DNA of 64,000 nucleotides from Fusibacter_C sp942493125 (GCA_942493125.1 OW818667.1:1302001-1366000); one strand, 5' to 3'. Counted from the first letter of the stretch, positions 32,966 to 41,853 are shown. Translations and numbers: made by a program. The notes: a model not told the origin generated them from the sequence alone.

Positions 32966-33718
32966 TTATTTCCAAGGTAGCGCCGGCATTGCGGCACCAG
33001 TTTCCAAGTACGTTTTCAAGCCACAAAGTATAAAGGTCCATCCAGCTGCTGCCTGCTGGAAGCTCGCTTTATCAGCATCGATATCATGTAATATCGTCAA
33101 TTTTGTCAGTGGTCCCATTTCTTGAAGCTCGAAGACAACAGTAGAAACATCTTCCGCGGCATCTCTCGAGGATAACCAAGTGTATGACAATTTTTTATTT
33201 GGCTCAAAGGCGAGGACCTCGCCTTTTGCTTCCACTTCACCTTCAGGTGTTACGATCGCAATTGGTGAACCTATTTCCCAATTGGATTCCACTTTGCGCC
33301 CAAACCAAAATTTCTGTGTGAATTCAGGCTTGGTTAAGGATTCCCACACTTTTTCCGCGCTGGTTGCAATAACTATTTGATACATAAATCCGTTCATTTT
33401 TTCCTCCTCATCTTGACCCTCTATTATTTTTTTTAATTCAAAAATACTTTCAATCCTTGGCGCATCAAATTTGCTAATCCATCTTTCATAAATATGCCTT
33501 AATGGAATCGGATTAAGATAATGGTATTTTTCTCTACCTTTCCATACGGGCACAACAAGGTTAGCCTCTTCTAAAATCTTAAGATGCTTTGTCACTGCCT
33601 GTCTGGACATATCCAATGTGCTTGCCAATTCAGTAAGAGTTTGACCATTTTTCACATATAAACTGTCCAATAAATATCTTCTCGATTTATCCCCAAGCGC
33701 ATTAAATACATTTTCCAT
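32966..33718 (-). CDS. ArsR-type HTH fused to SRPBCC (AHSA1) domain
   Basis: 250 aa. ArsR winged helix at residues 1-90 (FNALGDKSRRYLLDSLYV, LDMSRQAVTKHLKILEEANL) and a START/AHSA1 domain at about 110-250 (YQIVIATSAEKVWESLTKPE, FWFGRKVESNWEIGSP, ending AAAGWTFILCGLKTYLETG). HTH-SRPBCC fusions are ligand-sensing repressors. The promoter is perfect, and its 17-bp spacer is an operator palindrome. The ATG lies only 6 bp after the -10, so the mRNA is predicted leaderless. It is the only gene of its transcript that I can see. Confidence 0.92.
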   Translation of the reverse strand: MENVFNALGDKSRRYLLDSLYVKNGQTLTELASTLDMSRQAVTKHLKILEEANLVVPVWKGREKYHYLNPIPLRHIYERWISKFDAPRIESIFELKKIIEGQDEEEKMNGFMYQIVIATSAEKVWESLTKPEFTQKFWFGRKVESNWEIGSPIAIVTPEGEVEAKGEVLAFEPNKKLSYTWLSSRDAAEDVSTVVFELQEMGPLTKLTILHDIDADKASFQQAAAGWTFILCGLKTYLETGAAMPALPWK

Positions 33719-33724
33719 GTTTTC

Positions 33725-33753
33725 ATATTAGCAACCTTTTGGTTGCATGTCAA
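33725..33753 (-). promoter_or_regulatory. promoter with operator filling the spacer (ArsR-SRPBCC)
   Basis: Minus strand: TTGACA (33753-33748), a 17-bp spacer containing the perfect palindrome GCAACCAAAAGGTTGC (33746-33731), and TAATAT (33730-33725). A bound repressor would exclude polymerase; autoregulation is likely. Confidence 0.85.
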
Positions 33754-33763
33754 GTTAAAAAAA

Positions 33764-34672
33764 TTATGCGTATTGTCCAAACAACAGTATCGTTGAAAAA
33801 ATTACGGCATCCTGCATAAAATGTATCATCCATGAAGTCGCAAATCCCTTTGTTTCATACATACTTCTACACATATACCATCCTAATAGCCCACTCATGA
33901 ACACGCCTAAAATACCGCTAGGTGCGCCATAATAATGGCCTATGCCAAAGATAAGCGCGGCGATTAATATTGCCTGATGCTTTGGTAGTACATCTTTTAA
34001 CGCCCCCAATATAGCGCTTCTAAATAGTATGCCTTCACTTAATGAATTGAATAATGCAAAAATAAGTACGAAAGGAAAATATTTGAGTAGATTCCCCGTA
34101 TTCATGTTTGTTGAAGATCCTGTGACTGTAAATACGGTGAGCAACAATGTGCCGATCGAAATTAGGACTGCTGAAATAATGGCTAACTTACCCCAACGGA
34201 TTGAATCGTTTTTTATACCAAGCCACTTAATTTCATCTGCTTTAGTTGATAGGTCTCCTTTAGTTAAGTACACGGCTCTTGGTGATTCGAATAAAAAGAT
34301 CAACGTGACAACGACAGCAATCGCACCTATCGTTCTTAGCAAAATTGAGCCTCCAAAGTTTCCAACAAATGACAGGCTATGAAATGTATCCTGCCAAACC
34401 TCAGATAAATAAATGATTCTGGTTATCATTTCAAATATAACAATAACCTCTAAAACAATAATATATTTAGAAATTTGGTCATGCTTTTGATATTGAAAGA
34501 CACTGCCTGCTATAAATAAAATAATCAATCTTACAAAAGCAAGCCAAACGGGGTATATACCCAACCACTCTCTAAATATGACTTCTGGCAACATAGAAGC
34601 AACAAGTGTCAAAACGATAATGACCATAAAATGACTATTAACTGAAGTGTTGGTAATCGATTTTTGTGCCAC
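33764..34672 (-). CDS. CPBP (Abi/Rce1-like) intramembrane metalloprotease family protein
   Basis: 302 aa, about eight membrane helices. GTG start at 34672 after AAAGGAGGCTTGTT (17 upstream codons overlapping the MCP gene are rejected). Motifs: NSLSEGILFRSAIL (first Glu and Arg of the EExxxR box kept, second Glu replaced by Gly), FGIGHYYG (box 2 His) and SWMIHFMQDAV (box 3). The Gly raises doubt about full peptidase activity. Family roles include prenyl-protein processing and bacteriocin self-immunity. It sits just downstream of the chemoreceptor gene and is probably co-transcribed. Confidence 0.85.
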   Translation of the reverse strand: MAQKSITNTSVNSHFMVIIVLTLVASMLPEVIFREWLGIYPVWLAFVRLIILFIAGSVFQYQKHDQISKYIIVLEVIVIFEMITRIIYLSEVWQDTFHSLSFVGNFGGSILLRTIGAIAVVVTLIFLFESPRAVYLTKGDLSTKADEIKWLGIKNDSIRWGKLAIISAVLISIGTLLLTVFTVTGSSTNMNTGNLLKYFPFVLIFALFNSLSEGILFRSAILGALKDVLPKHQAILIAALIFGIGHYYGAPSGILGVFMSGLLGWYMCRSMYETKGFATSWMIHFMQDAVIFSTILLFGQYA

Positions 34673-34706
34673 AACAAGCCTCCTTTTGAAGTTATTAAGT
34701 GTATCA

Positions 34707-35915
34707 TCATTCAAAAGCATCATATAAAAGTTGAATCTGAGATTCGTGTTTTTTCATTTGACTGTATATTTTTTCAAGTGAACTAGAAAGAGCAAAAACG
34801 AGATCTTTGACTCTCTGACTCTCGGTATGGACATGTTCGTAACTGCTTTTTTGAGACTGTGTCAAAAGATAAAACCCGTTGATGCCTTCAAACAACTCCC
34901 CAAATGATTGTGCGACTGACCCGAGCATCTTAAGATTGTCTTTGGACAACAACACCGTTTCCTTAACATTTTCTCCTAAGAGCACTGTATGTGCTGTCAG
35001 TGACTCAACTTCATTTCGCAATATGGTCTGCACTTGATCAATGGATGCAAGAACTTCTGAGGTTCCAGATGATAGTTTGCGTACTTCATCCGCGACGACA
35101 CTAAATCCCCTACCGTATTCACCTGCTCGTGCCGCCTCGATTGAGGCATTCAAAGCCAGCATGTTGATTTGACCTGAAATGGCCGATATCTTTGAAAGTT
35201 CCGTTTGCACTTCTTCCGTAGTACTCACGAGTTTCATGCTACTCAATTTTGTTTCGTCAAGACCATTTGAAACACGCTCAAGGACTAGGTCACTTTTGTT
35301 GACAAACGCCACAGTTTGCTGATACTCGTTTGACAAGTTTTTTAGCTCAGTGATAATTTCAGTGAGTTTCAATACGTTTTCAGAATTTTGAAGATTTAAT
35401 AACTCAATGATATCTGTGATTCTTTCATTATGCCCTTTTATAACATCTTCATTTGATTTTACTATGAGCACTTCTGCCTGTGTGGTCTTAAAGCCATTAA
35501 AAAATTCACCAGTGTTGACTTTGACACTCTCAAACTGTGCCGCCAATTTATTTGAATACGCTTCGACTTCTCGTTTAGCCATTTGTGCATCCTCGAGAAG
35601 TTTTTCATTTTTAAACAAAAGTTCTTGAACTTTTGCCTTGCTTATACCGCCGATCAACGCAAATAAACCTAGAAATATTGGGGCTGTATCAATCATAAAA
35701 ATCAACTTGTTTTGAACATGTGCTTTACCGATTGCTTCAAATGAAAAAGCCATATCATTCAAAATCAGTTCAAGTCCAATTGCCATAATGGGAAACATCA
35801 TCCCAAAGCCAAATCCTATTAGAAAATAATTGCGTTTAATGTGGTTGTAATTGTTGCTATTGCTGCTATCTTTGCTCGTATCATTGCGCCTACTTTTGTT
35901 GTAATTAATAATCAT
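34707..35915 (-). CDS. methyl-accepting chemotaxis-type signalling protein
   Basis: 402 aa. Two membrane helices (about residues 28-55 and 68-90) with almost no periplasmic part and no HAMP domain, followed by a coiled coil and the MA signalling domain, whose hairpin tip contains INMLALNASIEAARAGEYGR and FSVVADEVRKLSSGT. It signals to CheA/CheW, which are not in this window. The start at 35915 has no strong RBS. Short sensors like this may detect intracellular or membrane energy state. Confidence 0.88.
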   Translation of the reverse strand: MIINYNKSRRNDTSKDSSNSNNYNHIKRNYFLIGFGFGMMFPIMAIGLELILNDMAFSFEAIGKAHVQNKLIFMIDTAPIFLGLFALIGGISKAKVQELLFKNEKLLEDAQMAKREVEAYSNKLAAQFESVKVNTGEFFNGFKTTQAEVLIVKSNEDVIKGHNERITDIIELLNLQNSENVLKLTEIITELKNLSNEYQQTVAFVNKSDLVLERVSNGLDETKLSSMKLVSTTEEVQTELSKISAISGQINMLALNASIEAARAGEYGRGFSVVADEVRKLSSGTSEVLASIDQVQTILRNEVESLTAHTVLLGENVKETVLLSKDNLKMLGSVAQSFGELFEGINGFYLLTQSQKSSYEHVHTESQRVKDLVFALSSSLEKIYSQMKKHESQIQLLYDAFE

Positions 35916-35934
35916 ACATCACATATAGTGCCAA

Positions 35935-36003
35935 GACTCATATGAAGGCCCGGCGGACTATTTTCCTTTCTCCCAACTAAGTTCTGGGAATATTATATGA
36001 GTC
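35935..36003. other. long-range palindromic element in the MCP leader
   Basis: GACTCATAT (35935-35943) pairs with ATATGAGTC (35995-36003), enclosing a TCCCA/TGGGA hairpin and a GGCCCGGCGG tract. GTGCCAAGACTCAT at its edge looks like a decayed dispersed-repeat copy. It may be a structured leader for either flanking gene; it does not match any riboswitch consensus I know. Confidence 0.5.
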
Positions 36004-36124
36004 AATACCCAAAACCGGGAACCTATAAACGCAAAGACGCATCCATAACCGAAATTCGTGATAGTGTTGCAAATGCTTGGGTATAAAGTGATCAACCGAG
36101 CATTTATAAATGAAAGAGGTTCAC

Positions 36125-37036
36125 ATGAATTCCACTATTTTATCCGTTGAGAACGTTTATAAAACAATTAAAAATAAAGAAATCATAAAAGGCATCAGTT
36201 TTCAGATCAATGCTAGAGAAATACTGGGTTTTTTAGGTCCGAATGGCGCTGGTAAATCGACGACGCTCAGGATGATTGTCGGATTATCAAAGCCAAGTTC
36301 CGGCAATATTTATATTGATGGGCATTCGATCACACGTGATTATATAAAAGCGATGTCTCAGGTTGGCTGCATCATCGAAACACCTGATATGTACAACTAT
36401 ATGAGTGGTTATAAAAATCTTGAAATGCTTGGTTCAATGTCAAAAGGCGTGACAAAGAAGTCAATTGATGACGCTATCGAGCTAGTTGGCATGGCGAATC
36501 GGATACACGACAAAGTAGGCATTTATTCAATGGGGATGAAGCAACGACTTGGCTTGGCACAAGCCCTGATGCATAAGCCTAAGCTATTGGTACTAGATGA
36601 ACCGACGAATGGTTTTGATCCCCAAGGGATTTATGAATTTCGGGAAATCATAAAAAGCTTGGTTAAAGAAATGGGGATCTCTGTACTGGTCTCTTCTCAT
36701 TTAATCAGTGAAGTTCAACTGCTTTGTGATAAAGTTTCTATCATTAACGGTGGCAAAATCGTAAAAAACGCCAGTATTGATGCGCTGCTATCAACAGGGC
36801 AAGTCAATTGGACAATAGACGATGTTGAGACTGCTCAGAGATTGCTTAAGCAAGATTTCAACATAGATGCCATCATCACAAATGGTCAGCTATCAGCGAC
36901 AGTAAATGCCGATAGACTCACGGACATCAATGCCGCTATGGTCTTTGCTGGGGTTAAAATTCAATATGTAAGTACGCAAAATAGAACGCTCGAAGATCTG
37001 TTTCTGAGCTTTACGGATCATCAAAAAATACTATAG
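36125..37036 (+). CDS. ABC-2-type transporter ATPase
   Basis: 303 aa. GPNGAGKSTTLRM (Walker A, about residue 38), YSMGMKQRLGLAQAL (signature), KLLVLDEPTNGFDPQG (Walker B) and SSHLISE (H-loop), with the C-terminal extension usual for bacitracin/lantibiotic-resistance exporters (BcrA-like). Start ATG at 36125 after AAAGAGGTTCAC. It pairs with the permease 13 bp downstream. Upstream 36072-36105 holds the inverted repeat AAATGCTTGG/CCGAGCATTT, a possible operator. Confidence 0.9.
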   Translation: MNSTILSVENVYKTIKNKEIIKGISFQINAREILGFLGPNGAGKSTTLRMIVGLSKPSSGNIYIDGHSITRDYIKAMSQVGCIIETPDMYNYMSGYKNLEMLGSMSKGVTKKSIDDAIELVGMANRIHDKVGIYSMGMKQRLGLAQALMHKPKLLVLDEPTNGFDPQGIYEFREIIKSLVKEMGISVLVSSHLISEVQLLCDKVSIINGGKIVKNASIDALLSTGQVNWTIDDVETAQRLLKQDFNIDAIITNGQLSATVNADRLTDINAAMVFAGVKIQYVSTQNRTLEDLFLSFTDHQKIL

Positions 37037-37049
37037 AAAGTGTGATAGT

Positions 37050-38069
37050 ATGATTTCACTCGTACAAAATGAAGTAATGAAGCTCTTACTTAAGAAAAAA
37101 ATGGTCCTCATCATATTGCTTGTATTGGTTTTTACAAGCCTGTTTGCTTATGGTGAGAAATATACGTATGACAAAAACATCGAACGCTATGAAAACGCTT
37201 CCTCTGACGGCACTATATCTGATGGTGCTGCATTTGATTGGAAAAGCCTTTCCACGCAACGTCTTGAAGATATGAATGAACGATTGGATAGCCCTTATAT
37301 ACCTGAAAGCGGTATTCAGTCCATTGTCATCGAAATCGAGCAATTGACCTATTTTATTGAAAATGATATCAATCCGATCACACCCAGTGCTGCGAAGTTC
37401 AGTGTCGAATTTATCGAGCAAGGCATTGTGATGCTCATCCCGTTGCTTGTCATTATTTTAGCCGCCGATTTGGTTTCAGGCGAGTTTACGGCAGGCACCA
37501 TCAAGCTCCTACTCACAAGGGCGATTCCACGCTGGAAAATACTGCTCAGTAAATATTTCGCGCTCATCATGATGACGACACTAGTGGTGTTCCTAATTGG
37601 TGTAATAGCAACCGGTATTTCATTTGCATTCTTTGGAAGATGGGGCTTTGATCAACCCGTCGCAACGGGCTTTAACTCAATTGGTGGCGTGTTAAATTCA
37701 GATGATGTGATTTTAGTTACAAGTTTTGAGTATATGATGTTCGTCTACGCACTGGCTTGGTTCGTCTCTCTTGTGATCGCAACGATAACGTTCATGGTTT
37801 CAGTCCTTGTCAAAAGCACATCCACGGCCATAGGCATTTTGATGGCGACGCTCATAGGTGGACAATTTCTCCAATTTTTCTTATCCGATTGGGAAATCGT
37901 TAAGTATTTCTATGTAACCAATCTCAATCTTACGCGCTATTTGACGGGGTCCTATCAACCCATTGAAGGCATGAATTTGGTATTTTCGATTGTTGTGCTC
38001 AGCATTTGGGCCATCTTTTCTTTAGTAGTCAGCTTTCAGGTTTTTGATCGTAAAGACGTGTTGGTATAA
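37050..38069 (+). CDS. ABC-2-type permease
   Basis: 339 aa. TM1 near residues 18-34, a long extracytoplasmic loop (35-125), then five more helices (about 130-330). GEFTAGTIKLLLTRAIPRWK after TM2 is the ABC-2 (BcrB/NatB-like) motif that contacts the ATPase. Its stop overlaps the first bases of the frame holding the SGNH gene (TAATG). The ATPase-permease pair probably exports a peptide, antibiotic or lipid. Confidence 0.9.
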   Translation: MISLVQNEVMKLLLKKKMVLIILLVLVFTSLFAYGEKYTYDKNIERYENASSDGTISDGAAFDWKSLSTQRLEDMNERLDSPYIPESGIQSIVIEIEQLTYFIENDINPITPSAAKFSVEFIEQGIVMLIPLLVIILAADLVSGEFTAGTIKLLLTRAIPRWKILLSKYFALIMMTTLVVFLIGVIATGISFAFFGRWGFDQPVATGFNSIGGVLNSDDVILVTSFEYMMFVYALAWFVSLVIATITFMVSVLVKSTSTAIGILMATLIGGQFLQFFLSDWEIVKYFYVTNLNLTRYLTGSYQPIEGMNLVFSIVVLSIWAIFSLVVSFQVFDRKDVLV

Positions 38070-38089
38070 TGTTGAAATGGAGGGCAATC

Positions 38090-38920
38090 ATGTACAGAAA
38101 AATAATTTGGCCGTTGCTGTTATTGGCTTCCATTTGCCTAATGGTATTTTTTATCATAGGATTTGTATCCTCGATCACCGTGAGTAATGGAAACCGTGCG
38201 GACACGACAGGCGTCATCGAAAGCACTATCACGGACAGCACTCAAGGCGTTGATGCTAAAGATAATGAAAATGACAATGCTAATGATAATGCTGTTGGTG
38301 GTAATCAAAACATCTTAATACTTGGTGATTCCATCGGCTTTGGTGTTGGCGATGATCCAAATCAAGGAATTGGAAGACGCTACGCGTCGATGATAGATCC
38401 AGAAGGCATCCAGGATATCAAGATCACCAATCTTTCTATTCCTGGCGCTAAAGTTTCTGGGCTGCTCGAACTCGTGAAACAACCAGAAAATGTAGTGGCA
38501 ATAAGTGAGGCGACTTTAATCATCCTCTCAATTGGAGGCAATGATTTAAATAATATTGATGATCTTGACGTGTTATCTTTAGAGCTTAATTACAAGGAAA
38601 CGCTAAAGCAATACACGGATGGGCTTCAAGGCATTGTTGACAGTATTAGAGCGCTAAATGATCGTACACAGCTTGCGATTGTTGGGCTGTATGATCCTTA
38701 TGCTCAAAACGATACTTACAAAACCAGTCTACTCCTTCAGTGGAACTATGAAACACAACGTATCGCTGCCACTGATGAGCGCATGATTTTTATTCCAACT
38801 TATGAACTTTTTCAGTACAACTTGAGTTCGTATCTCGCTGCTGATCAATTTCATCCTAGTAGTGTGGGCTATCAAGCTATCTCTGAGGAACTATTCCGTA
38901 TTTTACATGGGGTAAAATAA
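38090..38920 (+). CDS. SGNH/GDSL hydrolase, membrane-anchored
   Basis: 276 aa, start ATG at 38090 after ATGGAGGGCAATC. N-terminal anchor (residues 6-28), a low-complexity Asp/Asn-rich linker (KDNENDNANDNAVGG, about 60-75), then an SGNH domain: LILGDSIGFGVG (block I Ser), LSIGGNDLNN (block III Gly-Asn) and DQFHPSSVGYQ (block V Asp-His). The Ser-Asp-His triad is intact. It acts outside the membrane on an ester or acetyl group, perhaps of cell-wall polymers. Last gene of the ABC operon. Confidence 0.88.
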   Translation: MYRKIIWPLLLLASICLMVFFIIGFVSSITVSNGNRADTTGVIESTITDSTQGVDAKDNENDNANDNAVGGNQNILILGDSIGFGVGDDPNQGIGRRYASMIDPEGIQDIKITNLSIPGAKVSGLLELVKQPENVVAISEATLIILSIGGNDLNNIDDLDVLSLELNYKETLKQYTDGLQGIVDSIRALNDRTQLAIVGLYDPYAQNDTYKTSLLLQWNYETQRIAATDERMIFIPTYELFQYNLSSYLAADQFHPSSVGYQAISEELFRILHGVK

Positions 38921-38927
38921 TGCTAAA

Positions 38928-38968
38928 AATCCCCGCAGCGCCTTATCATTAGGTTTTGCGGGGATTCT
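38928..38968 (+). terminator. terminator of ABC/SGNH operon
   Basis: AATCCCCGCA / TGCGGGGATT stem, 10 bp, beginning a few bases after the SGNH stop codon, followed by TCTTC. Confidence 0.75.
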
Positions 38969-39004
38969 TCGAATCAAGATTCGACTCATGATTTGACTCA
39001 CATT

Positions 39005-39538
39005 TTAGAAATTCTCTTTTCTCACTTCAAAATAACCTTTTGGATGTGCACATACTGGACAAGTTTCAGGTGCTTTCTTACCCATCACTAAATGGCCACA
39101 ATTACGGCATTCCCAGATAGTTTCTTCCGATTTTTCAAAGACTTTTTGCATTTCAATATTTTTTAGCAGCTCACGATATCTTTCTTCATGTGCTTTTTCG
39201 ATTTTACCAACCATTCTAAATTGAGCAGCCAGAACTTTGAAGCCTTCTGCTTCAGCCTCTTTCGCAAAATCCTCGTACATATCAGTCCATTCATAGTTTT
39301 CGCCTTCTGCAGCGTGCAACAAGTTGGTTGCTGTATCTCCGAGTTCGCCCATTGCCTTAAACCAAATCTTGGCGTGTTCTTTTTCGTTATTCGCAGTTTC
39401 TTCAAAGATGGACGCGATTTGTTCGTATCCTTCTTTTTTAGCTACCGAGGCAAAATAAGTATACTTGTTTCTAGCTTGTGATTCTCCAGCAAATGCGCTC
39501 ATAAGATTTTTTTCCGTTTTACTACCTTTTAAGTCCAT
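39005..39538 (-). CDS. rbr: rubrerythrin
   Basis: 177 aa. The N-terminal four-helix di-iron domain (AFAGESQARNKYTYFAS, EETANNEKEHAKIWF, and the second E-x6-Y/E-x2-H pair in FRMVGKIEKAHEERY) is followed by a C-terminal rubredoxin-like Fe(SCys)4 knob (WECRNCGHLV and CPVCAHPKG). All ligands are present. Reduces hydrogen peroxide with electrons from rubredoxin/NADH in anaerobes. Monocistronic. Confidence 0.96.
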   Translation of the reverse strand: MDLKGSKTEKNLMSAFAGESQARNKYTYFASVAKKEGYEQIASIFEETANNEKEHAKIWFKAMGELGDTATNLLHAAEGENYEWTDMYEDFAKEAEAEGFKVLAAQFRMVGKIEKAHEERYRELLKNIEMQKVFEKSEETIWECRNCGHLVMGKKAPETCPVCAHPKGYFEVRKENF

Positions 39539-39710
39539 ATGTTCATTCCTCGCTTTCTTAAAATTTTGTTATTCTATTATTTAGTATAATGCTTCTAGTG
39601 ATCCTTTTCAATCCACTGTGATATTCAAGAATTTCTCATCATCCCGTTTAATTTTCAAAACAAGCTATTTTAGTGATATAATATAACAAATGAACTCTTG
39701 GAGGTCTAAA

Positions 39711-39866
39711 ATGGAAAAAATACTTAAGAAGGTAAAAAAACAATTGGCGCAGTCCGGGGGACTCAATATTGCACTTGGTTCTGTATTACTTGCTGTAACA
39801 ATCCCTTTTGCAATACTAAGCATCATCAGTGGCGCAAAATTACTGAAACTGCGTAAAGAACTATAA
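39711..39866 (+). CDS. 51-aa single-helix membrane protein
   Basis: A small frame with a strong RBS (CTTGGAGGTCTAAA-ATG): MEKILKKVKKQLAQSGG, then a hydrophobic helix (NIALGSVLLAVTIPFAILSI) and a basic tail ending KLRKEL. TATAAT at 39677 lies upstream and a terminator follows 11 bp after the stop, so it is a complete one-gene unit. The function is unknown. Confidence 0.65.
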   Translation: MEKILKKVKKQLAQSGGLNIALGSVLLAVTIPFAILSIISGAKLLKLRKEL

Positions 39867-39876
39867 ATATCACAAA

Positions 39877-39909
39877 AAAAATCCCATTCACATTGTGTCT
39901 GGGATTTTC
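39877..39909. terminator. terminator between convergent genes
   Basis: AAAATCCCA / TGGGATTTT stem with A- and T-runs on opposite sides. It serves the 51-aa gene (+) and the HTH gene (-). Confidence 0.8.
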
Positions 39910-39917
39910 TTACTCAT

Positions 39918-40493
39918 TTACTTCAATAAGTAAAGCAAAATAATCGCAACCGTTGTAGTGAGCACTGCAGATCCGAGGCCAAGCAGTATTTTCTGATATG
40001 GACGCTTGCCTATTTCCATCAGCTTTTCGTCAGCTGGCAATCTCTTTCCCTCATTAAATGAAACGATTTCTTTATACGTTTGAATATCAAGTTCTTTTTT
40101 TTGCTTCTCTACACGATATGCAAAATAGGTGGTAAATGCAAAAACAACAATTAATATACCAATTCCCCATGCACCTAGCCACTTAATCAGTGGCACTGGC
40201 AATATCACACAAAGCACAAACAAAATCGAAAACACCTTACTTTGATTCCCGAACTGCTTTATTTCTTCCTTAGCAATCGTCTCTTTCATAGCTTCTAGAT
40301 CTCCTTTGATTAAGATATCAAGAGTCACATTAAACGTGGCACTTAGAAGCAGTAAGCTTTTGACGTCGGGATAGTTTTTATTGTTTTCCCAATTGGAAAT
40401 GGTTTGTCGAGACACGTAGATTTTCTCCGCCAAGTCCTCTTGAGATATGTCTAGCTCCATCCTGTATTTTTTGATTTGCTTTCCAAGTTCCAT
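39918..40493 (-). CDS. XRE-family HTH regulator with membrane helices
   Basis: 191 aa. The N-terminal HTH_3 (LGKQIKKYRMELDISQEDLA, VSRQTISNWENNKNYPDVKSL, residues 3-60) is followed by three hydrophobic segments (about 98-140 as a double helix and 168-190), so it is a membrane-bound regulator, a common Firmicute type. Target and signal are unknown. RBS ACAGGAGGACGATCT. Confidence 0.9.
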   Translation of the reverse strand: MELGKQIKKYRMELDISQEDLAEKIYVSRQTISNWENNKNYPDVKSLLLLSATFNVTLDILIKGDLEAMKETIAKEEIKQFGNQSKVFSILFVLCVILPVPLIKWLGAWGIGILIVVFAFTTYFAYRVEKQKKELDIQTYKEIVSFNEGKRLPADEKLMEIGKRPYQKILLGLGSAVLTTTVAIILLYLLK

Positions 40494-40629
40494 AGATCGT
40501 CCTCCTGTAACCTCAGTCTATCTTTTTTCAAAGGATTCACAATCCAATGTGTTTGACATGACGTTTTAAGCCATGTCAAAACCTTTTGACACTAATCAAA
40601 GCCTTGTATTTGCAACGCACCAATGTTAC

Positions 40630-40710
40630 GGTTTTACTGATGAGTCGATATGCCTGGCACCAATTACTCCGCCTGATGAGTCGAAATGCCTGGCACCAAT
40701 TACTCACTAT
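40630..40710. repeat. dispersed repeat locus 6 (tandem pair)
   Basis: Two direct copies, 40640-40661 and 40676-40697, in the gap 40494-40800 between divergent HTH and dodecin genes. Apart from these, the gap holds AAAGGG-aacttaa-CCCTTT (40758-40776), an inverted repeat near the dodecin start, and no gene. Confidence 0.92.
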
Positions 40711-40800
40711 TGTACACTCTAGATGTTTGATTGTCCAAAAAAATGGGCATAAGTAAAAAAGGGAACTTAACCCTTTGGTTAGTTTATAAGGAGGATCATT

Positions 40801-41001
40801 ATGGCAGTTGTTAAAGTCATCGAAATTATGGCTGAGTCCGAAAAAAGCTGGGAAGATGCAACTAATGTTGCTTTAAAAGCAGCTTCAAAAACAGTGAAAA
40901 ACATCAAAGCGATCTACATAAGTGATATGCAAGCAATCGTTGAAAACGATGAAATTGTAAGATACAGAGTGAATGCGAAGTTATCATTCCTCGTAGAGTA
41001 A
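40801..41001 (+). CDS. dodecin family flavin-binding protein
   Basis: 66 aa: MAVVKVIEIMAESEKSWEDA..., KTVKNIKAIYI, YRVNAKLSFLVE. Length and sequence fit dodecin, which forms a 12-mer that stores or buffers flavins in the cytoplasm. RBS AAGGAGGATCATT. Own terminator. Confidence 0.93.
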   Translation: MAVVKVIEIMAESEKSWEDATNVALKAASKTVKNIKAIYISDMQAIVENDEIVRYRVNAKLSFLVE

Positions 41002-41002
41002 A

Positions 41003-41024
41003 AAAACCGGCGCAAGCCGGTTTT
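41003..41024 (+). terminator. terminator of dodecin gene
   Basis: AAAACCGGC-gcaa-GCCGGTTTT, a perfect stem followed by CCTC; A-run on the other side. Confidence 0.88.
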
Positions 41025-41040
41025 CCTCATTACCATCCAA

Positions 41041-41457
41041 TTATTCAATGTGGTTTAAATACTTCACTTCATCATAGCTATTTGAGACAACTATTCTTTC
41101 AATCTCAAACACGATTAATCCAATATTCTCACCTAAAATAAACTGAGGCATATCATTTTTTTGCAAATGTATGGCCTTATAATGAGCCTCTTCAGCCGCC
41201 TCTATCTTCAAAGCGGAACCCAAAAGCGTCGCACTCACACCATCGACACTTGAATACACAAGTAGCGATATATGCTTGTTTTTTTGTATATTGTCATATT
41301 TTTTACTATCTCTTCTGGTACTCAGTACCACTTTATTTTCTGCCTCTAAATAAGTAAAATTCATGAGCGAAATATAAGGTACATCTTCCCAACATGTTGC
41401 CATCATACATAGTTTTTCATTTATGAGTAAGTCCTTTACATCCTTTGATATATCCAT
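41041..41457 (-). CDS. pyridoxamine 5'-phosphate oxidase-like flavin protein
   Basis: 138 aa, split-barrel FMN-binding fold: MDISKDVKDLLINEKLCMMATCWEDV... (typical opening strand), PYISLMNFTYLEAENKVVLS and ISLLVYSSVDGVSATLLG. Start ATG at 41457 after GGGAGGTTACACT; 5 upstream codons are rejected. This branch probably binds FMN or heme rather than acting in vitamin B6 synthesis. Convergent with dodecin across 40 bp; a shared flavin theme is possible. Confidence 0.87.
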   Translation of the reverse strand: MDISKDVKDLLINEKLCMMATCWEDVPYISLMNFTYLEAENKVVLSTRRDSKKYDNIQKNKHISLLVYSSVDGVSATLLGSALKIEAAEEAHYKAIHLQKNDMPQFILGENIGLIVFEIERIVVSNSYDEVKYLNHIE

Positions 41458-41592
41458 AGTGTAACCTCCCAAAGATAATATTCATTTGATACCCTTATTT
41501 ATACATTGTAACCTTCATCAAAATGTAGACTTTTCTAAAAAAATGGGTATGAAGTAATATGTACAAAAAAATTCATATAAAGGAGGAACAAA

Positions 41593-41853
41593 ATGGGTAT
41601 AATTTCGTGGATCATACTAGGTGCATTAGCAGGTTGGGTTGCGAGCATGATTATGGGCAAAAACGGCTCTATGGGAGCACTTGCCAACATTGCAGTTGGT
41701 ATCGTTGGCGCATTTATTGGCGGATTCATCATGAACCAAATTGGTGGCTATGAAGTGACCGGTTTTAATCTAACGAGTTTTCTTGTCGCATTAGTAGGAG
41801 CTGTCATATTACTAGCAATCCTTAATATGTTTAGCAAAGGAAGAGTAAGATAG
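41593..41853 (+). CDS. GlsB/YeaQ/YmgE-family membrane protein
   Basis: 86 aa with three helices rich in Gly/Ala: GIISWIILGALAGWVASMIMGK, GALANIAVGIVGAFIGGFIM and a third at residues 60-80. Typical transglycosylase-associated stress protein family; the function is unknown. RBS AAAGGAGGAACAAA. Confidence 0.93.
   Translation: MGIISWIILGALAGWVASMIMGKNGSMGALANIAVGIVGAFIGGFIMNQIGGYEVTGFNLTSFLVALVGAVILLAILNMFSKGRVR

Noticed and set aside
36000..36080. c-di-GMP (GEMM) riboswitch because of ACGCAAAG near a chemoreceptor
   Set aside because: The rest of the GEMM consensus (first-stem loop and GGCCTAA-type segment) is missing on both strands.
40630..40710. CRISPR array from the repeated 22-nt units
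   Set aside because: Only two units per locus, spacers of unequal and short length, units scattered over 42 kb, no cas genes.
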